Assembly (NCBI RefSeq): GCF_018613795.1 | Contig: NZ_JAGGPN010000028.1 | Coordinates: 1 to 64,000 of the forward strand | DNA: 64,000 bases | Source of the DNA: Arthrobacter sp. ISL-65 | GTDB lineage: Bacteria > Actinomycetota > Actinomycetes > Actinomycetales > Micrococcaceae | Reading direction: 5' to 3' | Shown here: positions 51,422-59,991 of the stretch, piece after piece | Numbering within the stretch: the first letter of the stretch is position 1 | How the letters are laid out: every line of letters begins with the position of its first letter | Translations under genes and position numbers: made by a program | The notes under the pieces: model-generated | Seen by the model: the letters and a program-made list of their open reading frames with translations, nothing else | What the model was told of the DNA's origin: nothing | Database searches by the model: none

Positions 51422-52831
51422 CTACGGCGGGCCGCCAGCCATTCGGTCGAGTAGGCCGGCGATGATGTCCAGCGCACGCGCAAGTTGGAGATCGGTCGGG
51501 GCGCCGTACCCGATGACCAGGCCGTTTTCCGGCGTCCGTTCTGCAAAGTAGCTGGCCAGGGTCACGACCCGCACCCCCAGCCCCAGTGCTTCCTTGGCCA
51601 GTCGCTCGGCCGGAACGTTCTGCTGAAGCCGGATGACGGCGTGCAGACCGCCATCCAAGGCCGTCAGCTTTACGTCTGCCCGTCCGCCAAGGCGGTCGAG
51701 CAGCAGTGTGCGGCGATGCGCGTACTCGCGCCTTGCCCGGGCGATGTGTCGTGCGAGGCCGCCGCCGGCGATGTAGTTGGACAACGCAGACTGCATCACT
51801 CCGGCAACCGGCGTGCCGAGGTCAAGCCGTGCGTTCTTGAGGCGCTGCCCTGAGCCACCGCGAACCACGAGATAGCCACACCGCAGCCACGGGCTCAGTG
51901 ACTTTGAGAAGGTGCCCACCAGGACGACCTCTGCGGAGGAGGGCAAGGAGGCAAGGGCAGGCAGTGGCATCCGCCGGTGCCGGAATTCGCTGTCGTAGTC
52001 GTCCTCGAGGATGATCACGCGGTTGGCTTCGGCCCAGGCCAGCAGGGCCAGTCTTTCCTTTACCGGCATCCGGCCGCCCAGAGGGTACTGATGGCTGGGC
52101 GTTACCAGGACGGCGTCAGGCCGGTGATCAAGGGCCGCAAGCTGGGCCGCCTCCAGCCCGTCGTCGGCAACCGGAAGAACGTCCACCGCGGCGCCCGCCG
52201 CGGAAAGCACCCGCCTGGCCGTGGGATAGCCGGGGTCCTCCATCAGCACTCGGGGCGGGTCCGCCTGGCCGCGGAGTGCTGCGACGATCAGTTGCAGGGC
52301 GTCACTGGTGCCCGCCGTAATGACGACGTCGTCAGCACTCACCGTAAGTCCGCGGGACACGGCGAGGTGATCGGCCACGGCAGTGCGAAGGGCCGGCGTA
52401 CCCAAGGCGGCCGGAAGCTCAACCTCCACCGGCTCGGCAACGGCCATCCGCCAGGCGGCCCGCCAGTCGCGGTCACGGAACGGGGCGCCCGACGGCCGTC
52501 CTGGCGTGAGGTCGATCGTTGCATTTTGCTCCATGCCGGATGCCGCCTGGTTGCCTTCCGACGCCATGCCCCGGCCGTCGGAGCGCACCGTCACACGGGT
52601 ACCGCCCGAGCCCCGGCCTTCCAAGTACCCCTCGCCGGCCAACTGCTCATAGGCGCGGACCACCACTCCGCGGGAGACGCCCAGCCCGGCCGCAAGGCGC
52701 CGCGATGCCGGGAGCGGGTGCTCCGGCCTCAGCGCCCCGTCCAGGATGGCGTCCCGCAGCCGGCCGACCAACTGGGCAGCAAGCGGAACGCGGCTCTGGT
52801 GGTCCAGAACCAGCGGCAGTTCAGCTTCGAT
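51422..52831 (-). CDS. MocR-family regulator (GntR HTH fused to aminotransferase domain)
   Basis: A PLP-binding regulator: N-terminal GntR winged helix (LPASRRLAAGLGVSRGVVVR) and a fold-type I aminotransferase domain (TAGTSDALQLIVAAL; EDDYDSEFRHRR; VGTFSKSLSPWLRCGYL with the PLP Lys). The family-like N-terminus (LPLVLDHQSRVPLAAQLVGR) begins upstream of the first usual start codon, TTG at 52771. A perfect AGGAGG sits 6 nt before ATC at 52831, with no ATG, GTG or TTG between it and 52771. The listed start uses that ATC tentatively; a CTG just downstream is the alternative. It is divergent from a DapA-like gene. Confidence 0.8.
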   Translation of the reverse strand: MEAELPLVLDHQSRVPLAAQLVGRLRDAILDGALRPEHPLPASRRLAAGLGVSRGVVVRAYEQLAGEGYLEGRGSGGTRVTVRSDGRGMASEGNQAASGMEQNATIDLTPGRPSGAPFRDRDWRAAWRMAVAEPVEVELPAALGTPALRTAVADHLAVSRGLTVSADDVVITAGTSDALQLIVAALRGQADPPRVLMEDPGYPTARRVLSAAGAAVDVLPVADDGLEAAQLAALDHRPDAVLVTPSHQYPLGGRMPVKERLALLAWAEANRVIILEDDYDSEFRHRRMPLPALASLPSSAEVVLVGTFSKSLSPWLRCGYLVVRGGSGQRLKNARLDLGTPVAGVMQSALSNYIAGGGLARHIARARREYAHRRTLLLDRLGGRADVKLTALDGGLHAVIRLQQNVPAERLAKEALGLGVRVVTLASYFAERTPENGLVIGYGAPTDLQLARALDIIAGLLDRMAGGPP

Positions 52832-52932
52832 CTTGGTCCTCCTGAATCGTGGATTCTTGGATCTATGCTAGGACCAATCCGGCTGTGAGCATGAAGGGAG
52901 TAACCAAAGCTGACTGAAGAGAGGACACCCTC

Positions 52933-53847
52933 GTGTCTACCGGCCTTTGTGCATTTCCCCTGACGCCGCTTAGCGGGGACAACGTCGACGAAGCCGCCCT
53001 GGCTCGGCTGGTCAGGCGGTGCGCCGATGCCGGGGTGGACTCCATCGGTGTGTTGGGTTCGACAGGCATCTACACCTATCTGCTGCGCGAGGAACGCCGC
53101 AAAGTGGTGAAGGCAGCCGTCGAAGCCGCGCAGGGGACTCCCGTGGTGGCAGGTGTCGGCGCAATGCGCACCCGGGACGTGCTGGACTGTGTTGAAGATG
53201 CCCAGAGTGCGGGCGCCTCGGGTCTGCTGCTCGCACCGGTGTCGTATCAGCGGCTACGCGACGAAGAGGTCTACGGCCTCTACCGCGAAGTCTCGTCTGC
53301 GTCCGATCTGCCGATCGCCGTCTACGACAACCCGGCCACCACAGGGTTCACTTTCTCTGATGAACTCCACGCCCGCATCGCCGAACTTCCGGGCATCGCA
53401 TCGATCAAGTTCCCGCCCCCGGCACTGGGCCAGGCCGCCGCTCGCATCGCCCGGCTTCGGGCGGCAGTTCCTGAGAGTGTTTCCTTGGGCATCAGCGGCG
53501 ACTGGACCGCGGCGGAAGCCCTCCTCGCAGGGTGCGACGTTTGGTATTCAGTCATCGCCGGTCTGTTTCCCAAGGCCGCCAGGGTGATCGTTGATCTTGC
53601 CAAGACCGGGCAGACTGGCCAGACAGGCCAGACAGGCCAGGGCGACCTGGCGCTGGAAGCCTCTACCGCGCTGGAGCCCGTGTGGGCGCTCTTCCGTATG
53701 CACGGCAGCCTTCGGGTCGCTGCCACCATGGCCGAAGCGCTGGGCTTCGTGGAGGCGCCGTGCCTGCCCCGTCCGCTGCAAAGCCTGGAAGGTGAGGACC
53801 GCATCAGGGTCGAGGAAGCCCTGCGGCTCAGCGGACTGGGTGCCTGA
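52933..53847 (+). CDS. DapA/NAL-family class I aldolase-like protein
   Basis: A 304-residue TIM-barrel protein of the dihydrodipicolinate synthase family: GVDSIGVLGSTGIYTYLLRE, the YDNPATTGF segment and the Schiff-base Lys in IASIKFPPPA. The usual pair of Thr residues in the substrate loop is partly changed (GSTGIY for GTTGE), so it is probably not the biosynthetic DapA. Divergence from a MocR regulator suggests a catabolic lyase controlled by it. A short tandem repeat encodes TGQTGQTGQTGQ near residue 226. Confidence 0.8.
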   Translation: MSTGLCAFPLTPLSGDNVDEAALARLVRRCADAGVDSIGVLGSTGIYTYLLREERRKVVKAAVEAAQGTPVVAGVGAMRTRDVLDCVEDAQSAGASGLLLAPVSYQRLRDEEVYGLYREVSSASDLPIAVYDNPATTGFTFSDELHARIAELPGIASIKFPPPALGQAAARIARLRAAVPESVSLGISGDWTAAEALLAGCDVWYSVIAGLFPKAARVIVDLAKTGQTGQTGQTGQGDLALEASTALEPVWALFRMHGSLRVAATMAEALGFVEAPCLPRPLQSLEGEDRIRVEEALRLSGLGA

Positions 53848-53858
53848 GCAGGTACGGC

Positions 53859-55163
53859 ATGGGTAGTCTGAACCGCGGCACCGCAGAGCAACAAACACCA
53901 GCGGAGCAACGAACACCAGCGGAGCAAGAAGCGCCGAGACAGCAGAGTGCAGAGCAGGAACAGGCGGCACTGGCCCTGGCCCGGAAAAGTGGCGGATTGG
54001 CGCGCTACGTGGCGGCCGCGACGCTGGCGCGCACTGCGGACGGCGGGGCCGTCGTCGCGATCGTACTCATGGTCACAACCAGCGGGGCGCCGGGTTGGCT
54101 TGCCGGCCTGCTCGGCGCCTGCATCACCGCCCCGCACCTGCTGGGGCCGCTGGTGGCGCGGAGCCTAGACTCTTGCCGTGACGGCCGTGTCCTGATCGCG
54201 TGGGCGTGCGTCGTGCACGGCGCCACCCTGGCGGCTGCGGTGCTGCTGTACCCGGTGATGTGGCCGGCGGTGACGGGGGTTCTGCTGGTGGCCTCGGGGC
54301 TGGTTGGCCCGCTGCTGACCGGCGGGATCAGCAGCCGCCTTCCGGCGATCGCAGGCCCGGGCCGGGTCAGCCAGCGCCGGGCCCAGGGCTGGGATGTGGC
54401 CACCTACGGAATCGGCGGGACCATCGGTCCAAGCGTCGTGGCTGCTGTCTCCGCCTGGGCCGGACCCACTGCAGCCGCGCTTATCCTGGCGGCGGGCACA
54501 TTCGTGGCCGCCGGGGTCGTGCGGTTGCTGCCCTACGTTCCTCCTGCAGCCGGGACAGCCGATGTTCCGAGGCCCGTTCAGACCCTGCGGCTCATGGCTG
54601 TCACGGGCCGCCTTCGGAGGATGCTTTACCTGACCATCATGGTGGCGTTCTCCGTTGCGGCGCTTCCCATCGCGGCTGTCGCTTCCACTTCCATGTTCCA
54701 CGTGCAACCGGCCGCGGCCGGCGTTCTGACGGCTGCCTACGGGCTGGGCGGCCTGGCGGGTTCGCCCGGGGTGATGTGCCGTCCGCTGCGGGGGGACGCC
54801 GATCGACTGGTGACGCGGCTCGCCGGATTGGTCGCCGCGGCACTCGCCGTCGCCGCTTTGTCCGGCTCCTTTGCACCTGCGGTCGCCGCTTACGCAGCCG
54901 CAGGGGTCATGAACTCGTACTTCTTCGCGGCGACCCTGGCCGCCCGCAGCGAATTTGCCCCGCCGCGGGTCCGTGGGCAGGTGTTTGTTTGGGTTGGTGC
55001 CCTCAAGATCGCCGCCGGGTCCGCCGGAACAGCCGCGGCCGGCGTCGTCATCACAGGGGAGCCGCAGCTGCCGCTGTTCCTTGCCGCCGCGCTCATACTG
55101 GCCGCCGCCGGGGCATCGGTCCTGGACCGCCGCACCGCCGGCGGGCCGGAGGCCGGGCGCTGA
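53859..55163 (+). CDS. Major facilitator superfamily transporter
   Basis: A 434-residue, roughly 12-helix MFS protein. The N-terminus is a soluble Gln/Glu-rich repeat (QQTPAEQRTPAEQEAPRQQS) before the first helix at about residue 45. The motif in loop 2-3 is weak (RSLDSCRDGRVL). It starts 11 nt after the DapA-like gene and may share its operon. Substrate unknown; it resembles drug or metabolite efflux proteins in general layout. Confidence 0.75.
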   Translation: MGSLNRGTAEQQTPAEQRTPAEQEAPRQQSAEQEQAALALARKSGGLARYVAAATLARTADGGAVVAIVLMVTTSGAPGWLAGLLGACITAPHLLGPLVARSLDSCRDGRVLIAWACVVHGATLAAAVLLYPVMWPAVTGVLLVASGLVGPLLTGGISSRLPAIAGPGRVSQRRAQGWDVATYGIGGTIGPSVVAAVSAWAGPTAAALILAAGTFVAAGVVRLLPYVPPAAGTADVPRPVQTLRLMAVTGRLRRMLYLTIMVAFSVAALPIAAVASTSMFHVQPAAAGVLTAAYGLGGLAGSPGVMCRPLRGDADRLVTRLAGLVAAALAVAALSGSFAPAVAAYAAAGVMNSYFFAATLAARSEFAPPRVRGQVFVWVGALKIAAGSAGTAAAGVVITGEPQLPLFLAAALILAAAGASVLDRRTAGGPEAGR

Positions 55164-55297
55164 GGGGCGCCGGCTGCGCCTCGGCTGCCTCCGCAAGTTT
55201 CAGCCGGATTGATAAGGTTGCTGCCCATATCCCGGGAACGCGGTTACGATTTGAGTTCCGGGGCTTTCGGGCCCGCCCGCAGCAGCCGAAGGACACC

Positions 55298-56215
55298 ATG
55301 ACAGCCCAGAATGCTTCCCCGCCGCCACGGGCCGCCGTGGTCGTAAACCCCGCCAAGGCTGTAGGCGCCGACCTCCGCGCCTCGCTGGTCCGGCTGTGCG
55401 ACAAGCAGGGCTGGGCCGAGCCGCTGTGGCTGGAAACCACCGTTGAGGACCCTGGAGTGGGCCAGGCCCGCGAGGCGCTGGAGGCGGGGGTCGACGTCGT
55501 TATTGCCGCCGGCGGCGACGGTACCGTGCGGTGCGTGGCTGAGGCGCTGGCCGGGACCGATACGCCGATGGGGATGGTGCCGCTGGGCACGGGCAACCTG
55601 CTGGCCCGCAACATGGGCGTGGATATCTCCGATCCCGTCTCCGCCGCGTACGACGTCCTGAACGGCACCGACCGCACGATTGACGTCGCCAGGAGCACCT
55701 TTGACGGGTCCGACGACGAGAACGTCTTCCTGGTCATGGCTGGCGTGGGCTACGACGCCGCGATCATGGCGGACACGGTGGACGCACTGAAGGACCGCAT
55801 GGGCTGGCTCGCTTACGTTGAAGCCGGCATCCGCAAGCTGCCGGGCAAGCCCGTCAGGGCCACAGTTAAGGTGGACGACAAGCACCCCGTCAAGCGGCGG
55901 ATCCGCAGTGTCATGGCCGGCAACTGCGGCCGGATCATGGGCGGCATCGAAATTTTCCCCGAGGCGAAGGTCGACGACGGCATCCTGGACCTGCTGATTT
56001 TGGCCCCCCGCGGGCACTTCGGCTGGCTGGGCGTCGCGGCAGGCATCTTCGGCCGCAAGAAGAACCAGAAGGAATCCGCCGAGTACTTCCAGGGCAAGAA
56101 AATCGAGGTGACCTTGGAGCACGAGGAAGAGTTCCAGCTCGACGGCGACCACGTGGGTACCGTCAAGCGCCTGTCCATCTGGGTGGAGCCCGGGGCGCTC
56201 AAAGTCCGGATGTAG
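55298..56215 (+). CDS. Diacylglycerol kinase-family lipid kinase
   Basis: A 305-residue DAGK-catalytic-domain protein: VVVNPAKA near the start, the nucleotide loop AAGGDGTVRCVAEALAG and MVPLGTGNLLARNMGVD are the hallmarks. The C-terminal domain has DDGILDLLILAPRG and EFQLDGDHVG, as in DgkB/YegS-type proteins. It phosphorylates diacylglycerol, sphingoid bases or a related lipid at the membrane. GAAGGA lies 5 nt before ATG 55298. Convergent with the AMDase-like gene. Confidence 0.88.
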   Translation: MTAQNASPPPRAAVVVNPAKAVGADLRASLVRLCDKQGWAEPLWLETTVEDPGVGQAREALEAGVDVVIAAGGDGTVRCVAEALAGTDTPMGMVPLGTGNLLARNMGVDISDPVSAAYDVLNGTDRTIDVARSTFDGSDDENVFLVMAGVGYDAAIMADTVDALKDRMGWLAYVEAGIRKLPGKPVRATVKVDDKHPVKRRIRSVMAGNCGRIMGGIEIFPEAKVDDGILDLLILAPRGHFGWLGVAAGIFGRKKNQKESAEYFQGKKIEVTLEHEEEFQLDGDHVGTVKRLSIWVEPGALKVRM

Positions 56216-56221
56216 CTACCC

Positions 56222-56950
56222 TCAGTCACCCAGGAGCCTGCCCCACCTTGGTGCGAGCAAGGGGGAACCGGCAAGTTTCAGGCAGTGCCACAGCGTCACG
56301 GCCACCGAATCCAGCACCGGAACGCCCGTGCCCGCCTCGATTTCCGCCGCTATGTTGGCGCCGTACAGGTTGGTGCAGAGGTAGATCAACGCATCCGGAG
56401 CATCGGCCGCGAGCTCCAGGGAACCGGGACGCATCTCATCGTCGGTGACCCGGCCGAAGGACTCGTTGTCGCTCAGGCCCAGGCAGCGGTGGCTGACAGT
56501 TTTGATGCCGTCCCGCTCATAGGACCTGATGATGGCCTCGTTGACGTCCTCCGTGTACGGCGTGAACAGCCCGATCCGCTTGGTGCCGAAGGACCGGAAC
56601 GCCTCGAGGTACGCAAGCGTGGACGTCGTGGCGGGGATGCCGGTGGCGTCGGTGATTTCAAGGACGAGGTCGCGGTCGTGCCCGGATCCCAGCCACGATC
56701 CCGAGGTGCCGTTCCAGGCGATCACGTCCACGTCCGCCGTCGCCAGCAGCCTTGCGGCCTCGCGCATGACCGCCGGGTCGAACTGCCTGTCGGATGAATT
56801 GTCCAGCGCAATCCGGGTGACCGGGATCCGGGTGAAGTGGATGGTGACGTCCGTCCGGTCGCCCAGGATGCGGTAGCTCTGCGGTTCCAGGCAGGTGTTG
56901 GAGGACGGCACGATCATGCCGATCCGGGTTGGGCGGTTTGAAGAAGTCAT
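56222..56950 (-). CDS. Maleate isomerase/arylmalonate decarboxylase superfamily protein
   Basis: A 242-residue Asp/Glu racemase-superfamily protein. N-terminus RIGMIVPSSNTCLEP; AWNGTSGSWLG occupies the place where maleate isomerase has its first catalytic Cys, and resembles the GTS oxyanion loop of arylmalonate decarboxylase (AMDase); a Cys in the second site is present in IYLCTNLYG. The single-Cys arrangement is AMDase-like, so decarboxylation or isomerisation of a dicarboxylate is possible. It is the last gene of the GntR operon and is 9 nt past the hydantoinase gene. The true reaction is unknown. Confidence 0.75.
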   Translation of the reverse strand: MTSSNRPTRIGMIVPSSNTCLEPQSYRILGDRTDVTIHFTRIPVTRIALDNSSDRQFDPAVMREAARLLATADVDVIAWNGTSGSWLGSGHDRDLVLEITDATGIPATTSTLAYLEAFRSFGTKRIGLFTPYTEDVNEAIIRSYERDGIKTVSHRCLGLSDNESFGRVTDDEMRPGSLELAADAPDALIYLCTNLYGANIAAEIEAGTGVPVLDSVAVTLWHCLKLAGSPLLAPRWGRLLGD

Positions 56951-56959
56951 GGCGAGCTC

Positions 56960-58381
56960 CTAGAGTGTCGCGGCGGACAGGCCGGCAGCGGCGGCAAGGT
57001 GTTCCCGGAACCCGTTCCGGGCCACGAAGCGGCCCACCGCGCCGGGATCGTGGAAGCCCTCCCGGTCCAGCACCACGCGGCCTGCGGAAACCACGACGGC
57101 GGGCCAGCCGGCCAGCGTGCGGCCGTCAAACGGCGAGAAATCGGTGCCCATGTGCAGCGCGCCGCCGTCCACGGTCCGCTGTTCCTCCGGATCGAAGAGC
57201 ACCAGGTCGGCGTCGAAGCCCTCGGCGATGGCACCCTTGCCGGGCAGGGCATTGATGCGCGCCGGACCGGCGGAGAAGACCTCCACGAAGTCCTCCACGC
57301 CGCTGCCGGACTCAGCCATCGCCGTGAACGTGACGGGCATGCGCGTCTCCACGCCCGGGAGGCCGTGCGGCATGGCCCGGACGTCGTCGGTGCGCTCCCG
57401 CTTCTGGGTCATGTCGTAGCAGGAATGGTCCGAGGCCACGGTGTGGATGGCGCCGCTGGCCAGACGCTCCTTGAGGGCTGCCACTGTCTCCGGGCTGCGC
57501 ATCGGCGGGCAGCAGGCATACCACTCCGGAAAGGCCGAGCCGTATACGGTGTCATCAAGTGTGAGGTAGTGCGGGCACGTCTCGGAATAGGCCTCCTGGC
57601 CGCGGGCCCTCGCCTCGGTGACCAGGTCGACGGCGCCCGGCGTGGACTGGTGCACGAAGTACACCGGGGCCTTCGTGTACTGGGCCATGGCCAGGGTTTC
57701 GCGGACCGAGATTTCCTCGGCCAGCTCTGGGCGCGTGCGGTGCAGGTGCTCGATGCCGATCCTGCCGTCGTCGGCGTGCTGCGCCGTGCAGTCCGCGATG
57801 ATGGGGTCGTGCTCGGCGTGGATGTACGTGAGGCCGTCCAGCCGGACCATCTCGCGCATCACCTTCAGGATGGTGTCCCCGTCCGCCATGGTGGTGCCGC
57901 GGTTGGTGGTGTACATCTTCACGGAGCGGACACCCTCGGCGGCAAGCTGTTCGAGCTGCCACGGCACGGTCTCGTCCCAGCTGACCACGGACCCGTGGAG
58001 AGCCACGTCGCAGCGGGACTCCTGCGCGAGTTCCTTCTTGTGCAGGACAGCGGCCAGCGGGGTTTCCTGGGCGTCGCGGGGGATGCCGAAGTCGATGATG
58101 GTGGTGGTGCCGCCCCACAGGGCAGCGGTTGAAGTGGTCCGGTAGTCGTCCAGGGTGCGGAACCGGCCGGTCACCTGGGCCACGTGGCAGTGCCCGTCCA
58201 CGCCGCCGGGGATGACCAGCTGGCCGGTGGCGTCGACGGTGCGGAGTGCGTCGGGCGCGGGTTCTGTGGCGTCAACCAGTTGGCTGATTTTGCCGTCGAC
58301 CACCACGACATGGGCGTGCTGGCGGCCAAAACTGTTGACCACGGTGCCGTTGGCGATGACGAGTTCGGGAATCTGGGACAT
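56960..58381 (-). CDS. Hydantoinase/dihydropyrimidinase-family amidohydrolase
   Basis: A 473-residue cyclic amidohydrolase. Metal ligands are visible: GGVDGHCHV (HxH), the carboxylated Lys in VRSVKMYTTNRG, His in YIHAEHDP, His in VYFVHQSTP and the Asp in VASDHSCYD. HxH reads HCH. It should open a cyclic amide such as a hydantoin or dihydropyrimidine. It lies between a hydantoin-racemase-like gene and an AMDase-like gene, but no carbamoylase follows, so the ring-opened product must have another fate or another enzyme elsewhere. Confidence 0.85.
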   Translation of the reverse strand: MSQIPELVIANGTVVNSFGRQHAHVVVVDGKISQLVDATEPAPDALRTVDATGQLVIPGGVDGHCHVAQVTGRFRTLDDYRTTSTAALWGGTTTIIDFGIPRDAQETPLAAVLHKKELAQESRCDVALHGSVVSWDETVPWQLEQLAAEGVRSVKMYTTNRGTTMADGDTILKVMREMVRLDGLTYIHAEHDPIIADCTAQHADDGRIGIEHLHRTRPELAEEISVRETLAMAQYTKAPVYFVHQSTPGAVDLVTEARARGQEAYSETCPHYLTLDDTVYGSAFPEWYACCPPMRSPETVAALKERLASGAIHTVASDHSCYDMTQKRERTDDVRAMPHGLPGVETRMPVTFTAMAESGSGVEDFVEVFSAGPARINALPGKGAIAEGFDADLVLFDPEEQRTVDGGALHMGTDFSPFDGRTLAGWPAVVVSAGRVVLDREGFHDPGAVGRFVARNGFREHLAAAAGLSAATL

Positions 58382-58448
58382 CGTCGTCCTCCTGACTGGG
58401 AAGCTGATGGGGAAGTTTGCTGGGGTTAGTTGGGTGAAGTCGGCGGGA

Positions 58449-59243
58449 CTACTTGGCCGGCGATGCTGCGTTCGACGCCGTCTGGGCGGCGGTCAGGGCG
58501 GCGTCGAGATTTTCGGACAGGCCCTTGCGGGCCTTGACCGGCGGCGGGGCGAACGCCCCGCCGCGGTGCGGGCCGCACTGGAGCCCCACCAGAGCCTCGG
58601 CTATCCGGATGCCGGCGGAGATGCCGTCCACCACGGGGACGGGGATCTGCCCCCGCAGTTCGCGGGCCAGCCCCGCCAGGGGCGCCCCGGCGAGGATGAC
58701 GACGTCGGCCCCATCCTCAGCGACGGCCTGCCGGCTGAGTGCCAGAAGGGTTTCCTTGAAGTCCTGCTGCACCGAGCCGATGGCGTTCAGGGTCTCGTTG
58801 ATGGAGCGGATGGAGGCCAGCCGGCCGCCAAGGCCGAACCGCTCCACGCAGTCCAGGTACCACGGACGGATCCGGTCCGAGATGGCGATGATGGAGAACC
58901 GGTGCCCCTGCAGCGCCGCGGCGCAGAGGGCCGCCTCGGTGATGCCGACGACGGGCACGTCGGCCAGCTCCTTCAGGGCCGGCATTCCCGGGTCCCCGAA
59001 AGCGGCAACCACGACGCCGTCGATGGGGTCTTCCGCGGCAGGCTCCGCTGTGTGTTCCGCGATGATCTCGGCGACGGCGCCGGCCGCGATGAGCGACTCA
59101 AAGCGGGTTTCGATGTACTCCACGCCGTGGCCGGCCGTACGGACCACCAGGCTGGTGCCGGGGGAGGCGGAGCGCCGGGCCTCGGACTCGATCAGCGCGG
59201 TGACGTCCTCGCTGATATTCGGGTTGATGACAAGAAGCTTCAT
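58449..59243 (-). CDS. Hydantoin racemase-like protein lacking both catalytic cysteines
   Basis: A 264-residue Asp/Glu/hydantoin racemase-family protein. It aligns well with Arthrobacter HyuA, but the first Cys position reads VVVAAFGDPGM (Ala for the Cys of ACFGDPG) and the second VVILAGAPLAGLA (Gly for the Cys of VLGCAGM). A two-base racemisation is therefore unlikely. It might bind ligand, act as a lyase or isomerase with other residues, or have lost activity. Its start overlaps the GntR gene stop by 4 nt, so it is well kept within the operon. Confidence 0.75.
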   Translation of the reverse strand: MKLLVINPNISEDVTALIESEARRSASPGTSLVVRTAGHGVEYIETRFESLIAAGAVAEIIAEHTAEPAAEDPIDGVVVAAFGDPGMPALKELADVPVVGITEAALCAAALQGHRFSIIAISDRIRPWYLDCVERFGLGGRLASIRSINETLNAIGSVQQDFKETLLALSRQAVAEDGADVVILAGAPLAGLARELRGQIPVPVVDGISAGIRIAEALVGLQCGPHRGGAFAPPPVKARKGLSENLDAALTAAQTASNAASPAK

Positions 59244-59923
59244 TTTTTCTTCCGGTGCAGGGCTGGTTCCGTTTTCTGGAAGTCCTCCGGGAACTGTTCG
59301 CGGTACTTGCCGATGTGTGACGCCGACTGGGCGGCGGCGCGGTCGGGGTCGCCGCTGGCGATGGCCCCGTACAGGTCCCGGTGTTCCTGGATCAGTTCCG
59401 GCAGGTCGCTGACGTGGCGGAAAAGCCAGTGCATGCGCCCCTGCAGGGGTTCCAGCGCGGATTTGAGAAAGTTGTTGTCGGCGATGCCGGTGATGGCGTC
59501 GTGGAATTCGCTGTTGGCGCGGTGCGCCTCGATGACGGCACCCTTGGCGAGGCAGCGGTCGGCCTCGTCCAACAGCCCCAACAGGTGGCCGAGGTCCTCA
59601 GCCGTGGCACGCGTGGCGGCGAGCCGGCAGGCCAGGACCTCCAGTGACTGCCGGACGTCGAAGAGGTCCTCGACGTCCTTGGCGCTGAGGGTGCTGACTT
59701 CCGCGCCGCGCGCGCCGCGGTCACTGATGAGCCCTTCCTGGCGCAGCATCCTGAGGGCCTCCCGGACGGGAAGCCTGGAGACGTTGAACTCGGTGGCCAG
59801 GTCGCGTTCCACGAGCCGGGTGCCGGGAGCGTAATGCCCTTCAAAGATCCTGGTGCGGAGCGTGTCCCGGACAGCCTCGCGGAGGGGGCGTTCCTTGTCC
59901 TGGGTCTCTTCTGCGGTAAGCAT
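59240..59923 (-). CDS. GntR-family regulator with FCD domain
   Basis: A 227-residue FadR-type regulator: winged helix RLVERDLATEFNVSRLPVRE and the all-helical FCD domain (DVEDLFDVRQSLEVLACRLA; NSEFHDAITGIADNNFLKSA; HRDLYGAIASGDPDRAAAQS) with the metal/ligand-binding His/Asp residues. It sits second in the operon, after the MFS gene, and should bind the GGGATCCC repeats upstream of that gene. ATG 59923 follows GGAG. The longer frame open to 60721 overlaps the MFS gene antisense-like and is not used. Confidence 0.88.
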   Translation of the reverse strand: MLTAEETQDKERPLREAVRDTLRTRIFEGHYAPGTRLVERDLATEFNVSRLPVREALRMLRQEGLISDRGARGAEVSTLSAKDVEDLFDVRQSLEVLACRLAATRATAEDLGHLLGLLDEADRCLAKGAVIEAHRANSEFHDAITGIADNNFLKSALEPLQGRMHWLFRHVSDLPELIQEHRDLYGAIASGDPDRAAAQSASHIGKYREQFPEDFQKTEPALHRKKK

Positions 59924-59991
59924 GTTGCTCCATTCGGATTCTTTGGTGGCTTTGCGCTCCCGGCGGCGGGAGCTGGGGCGTGCTGCCCAGC

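Noticed and set aside
53608..53640. 9-bp repeats in the DapA-like gene as a CRISPR or minisatellite
   Set aside because: Short in-frame repeats encoding Thr-Gly-Gln; no spacers and fully inside the coding region.
54200..55297. N-terminal extension of the lipid kinase across the MFS gene
   Set aside because: Overlaps the MFS gene in another frame; the kinase domain and ribosome site begin at 55298.
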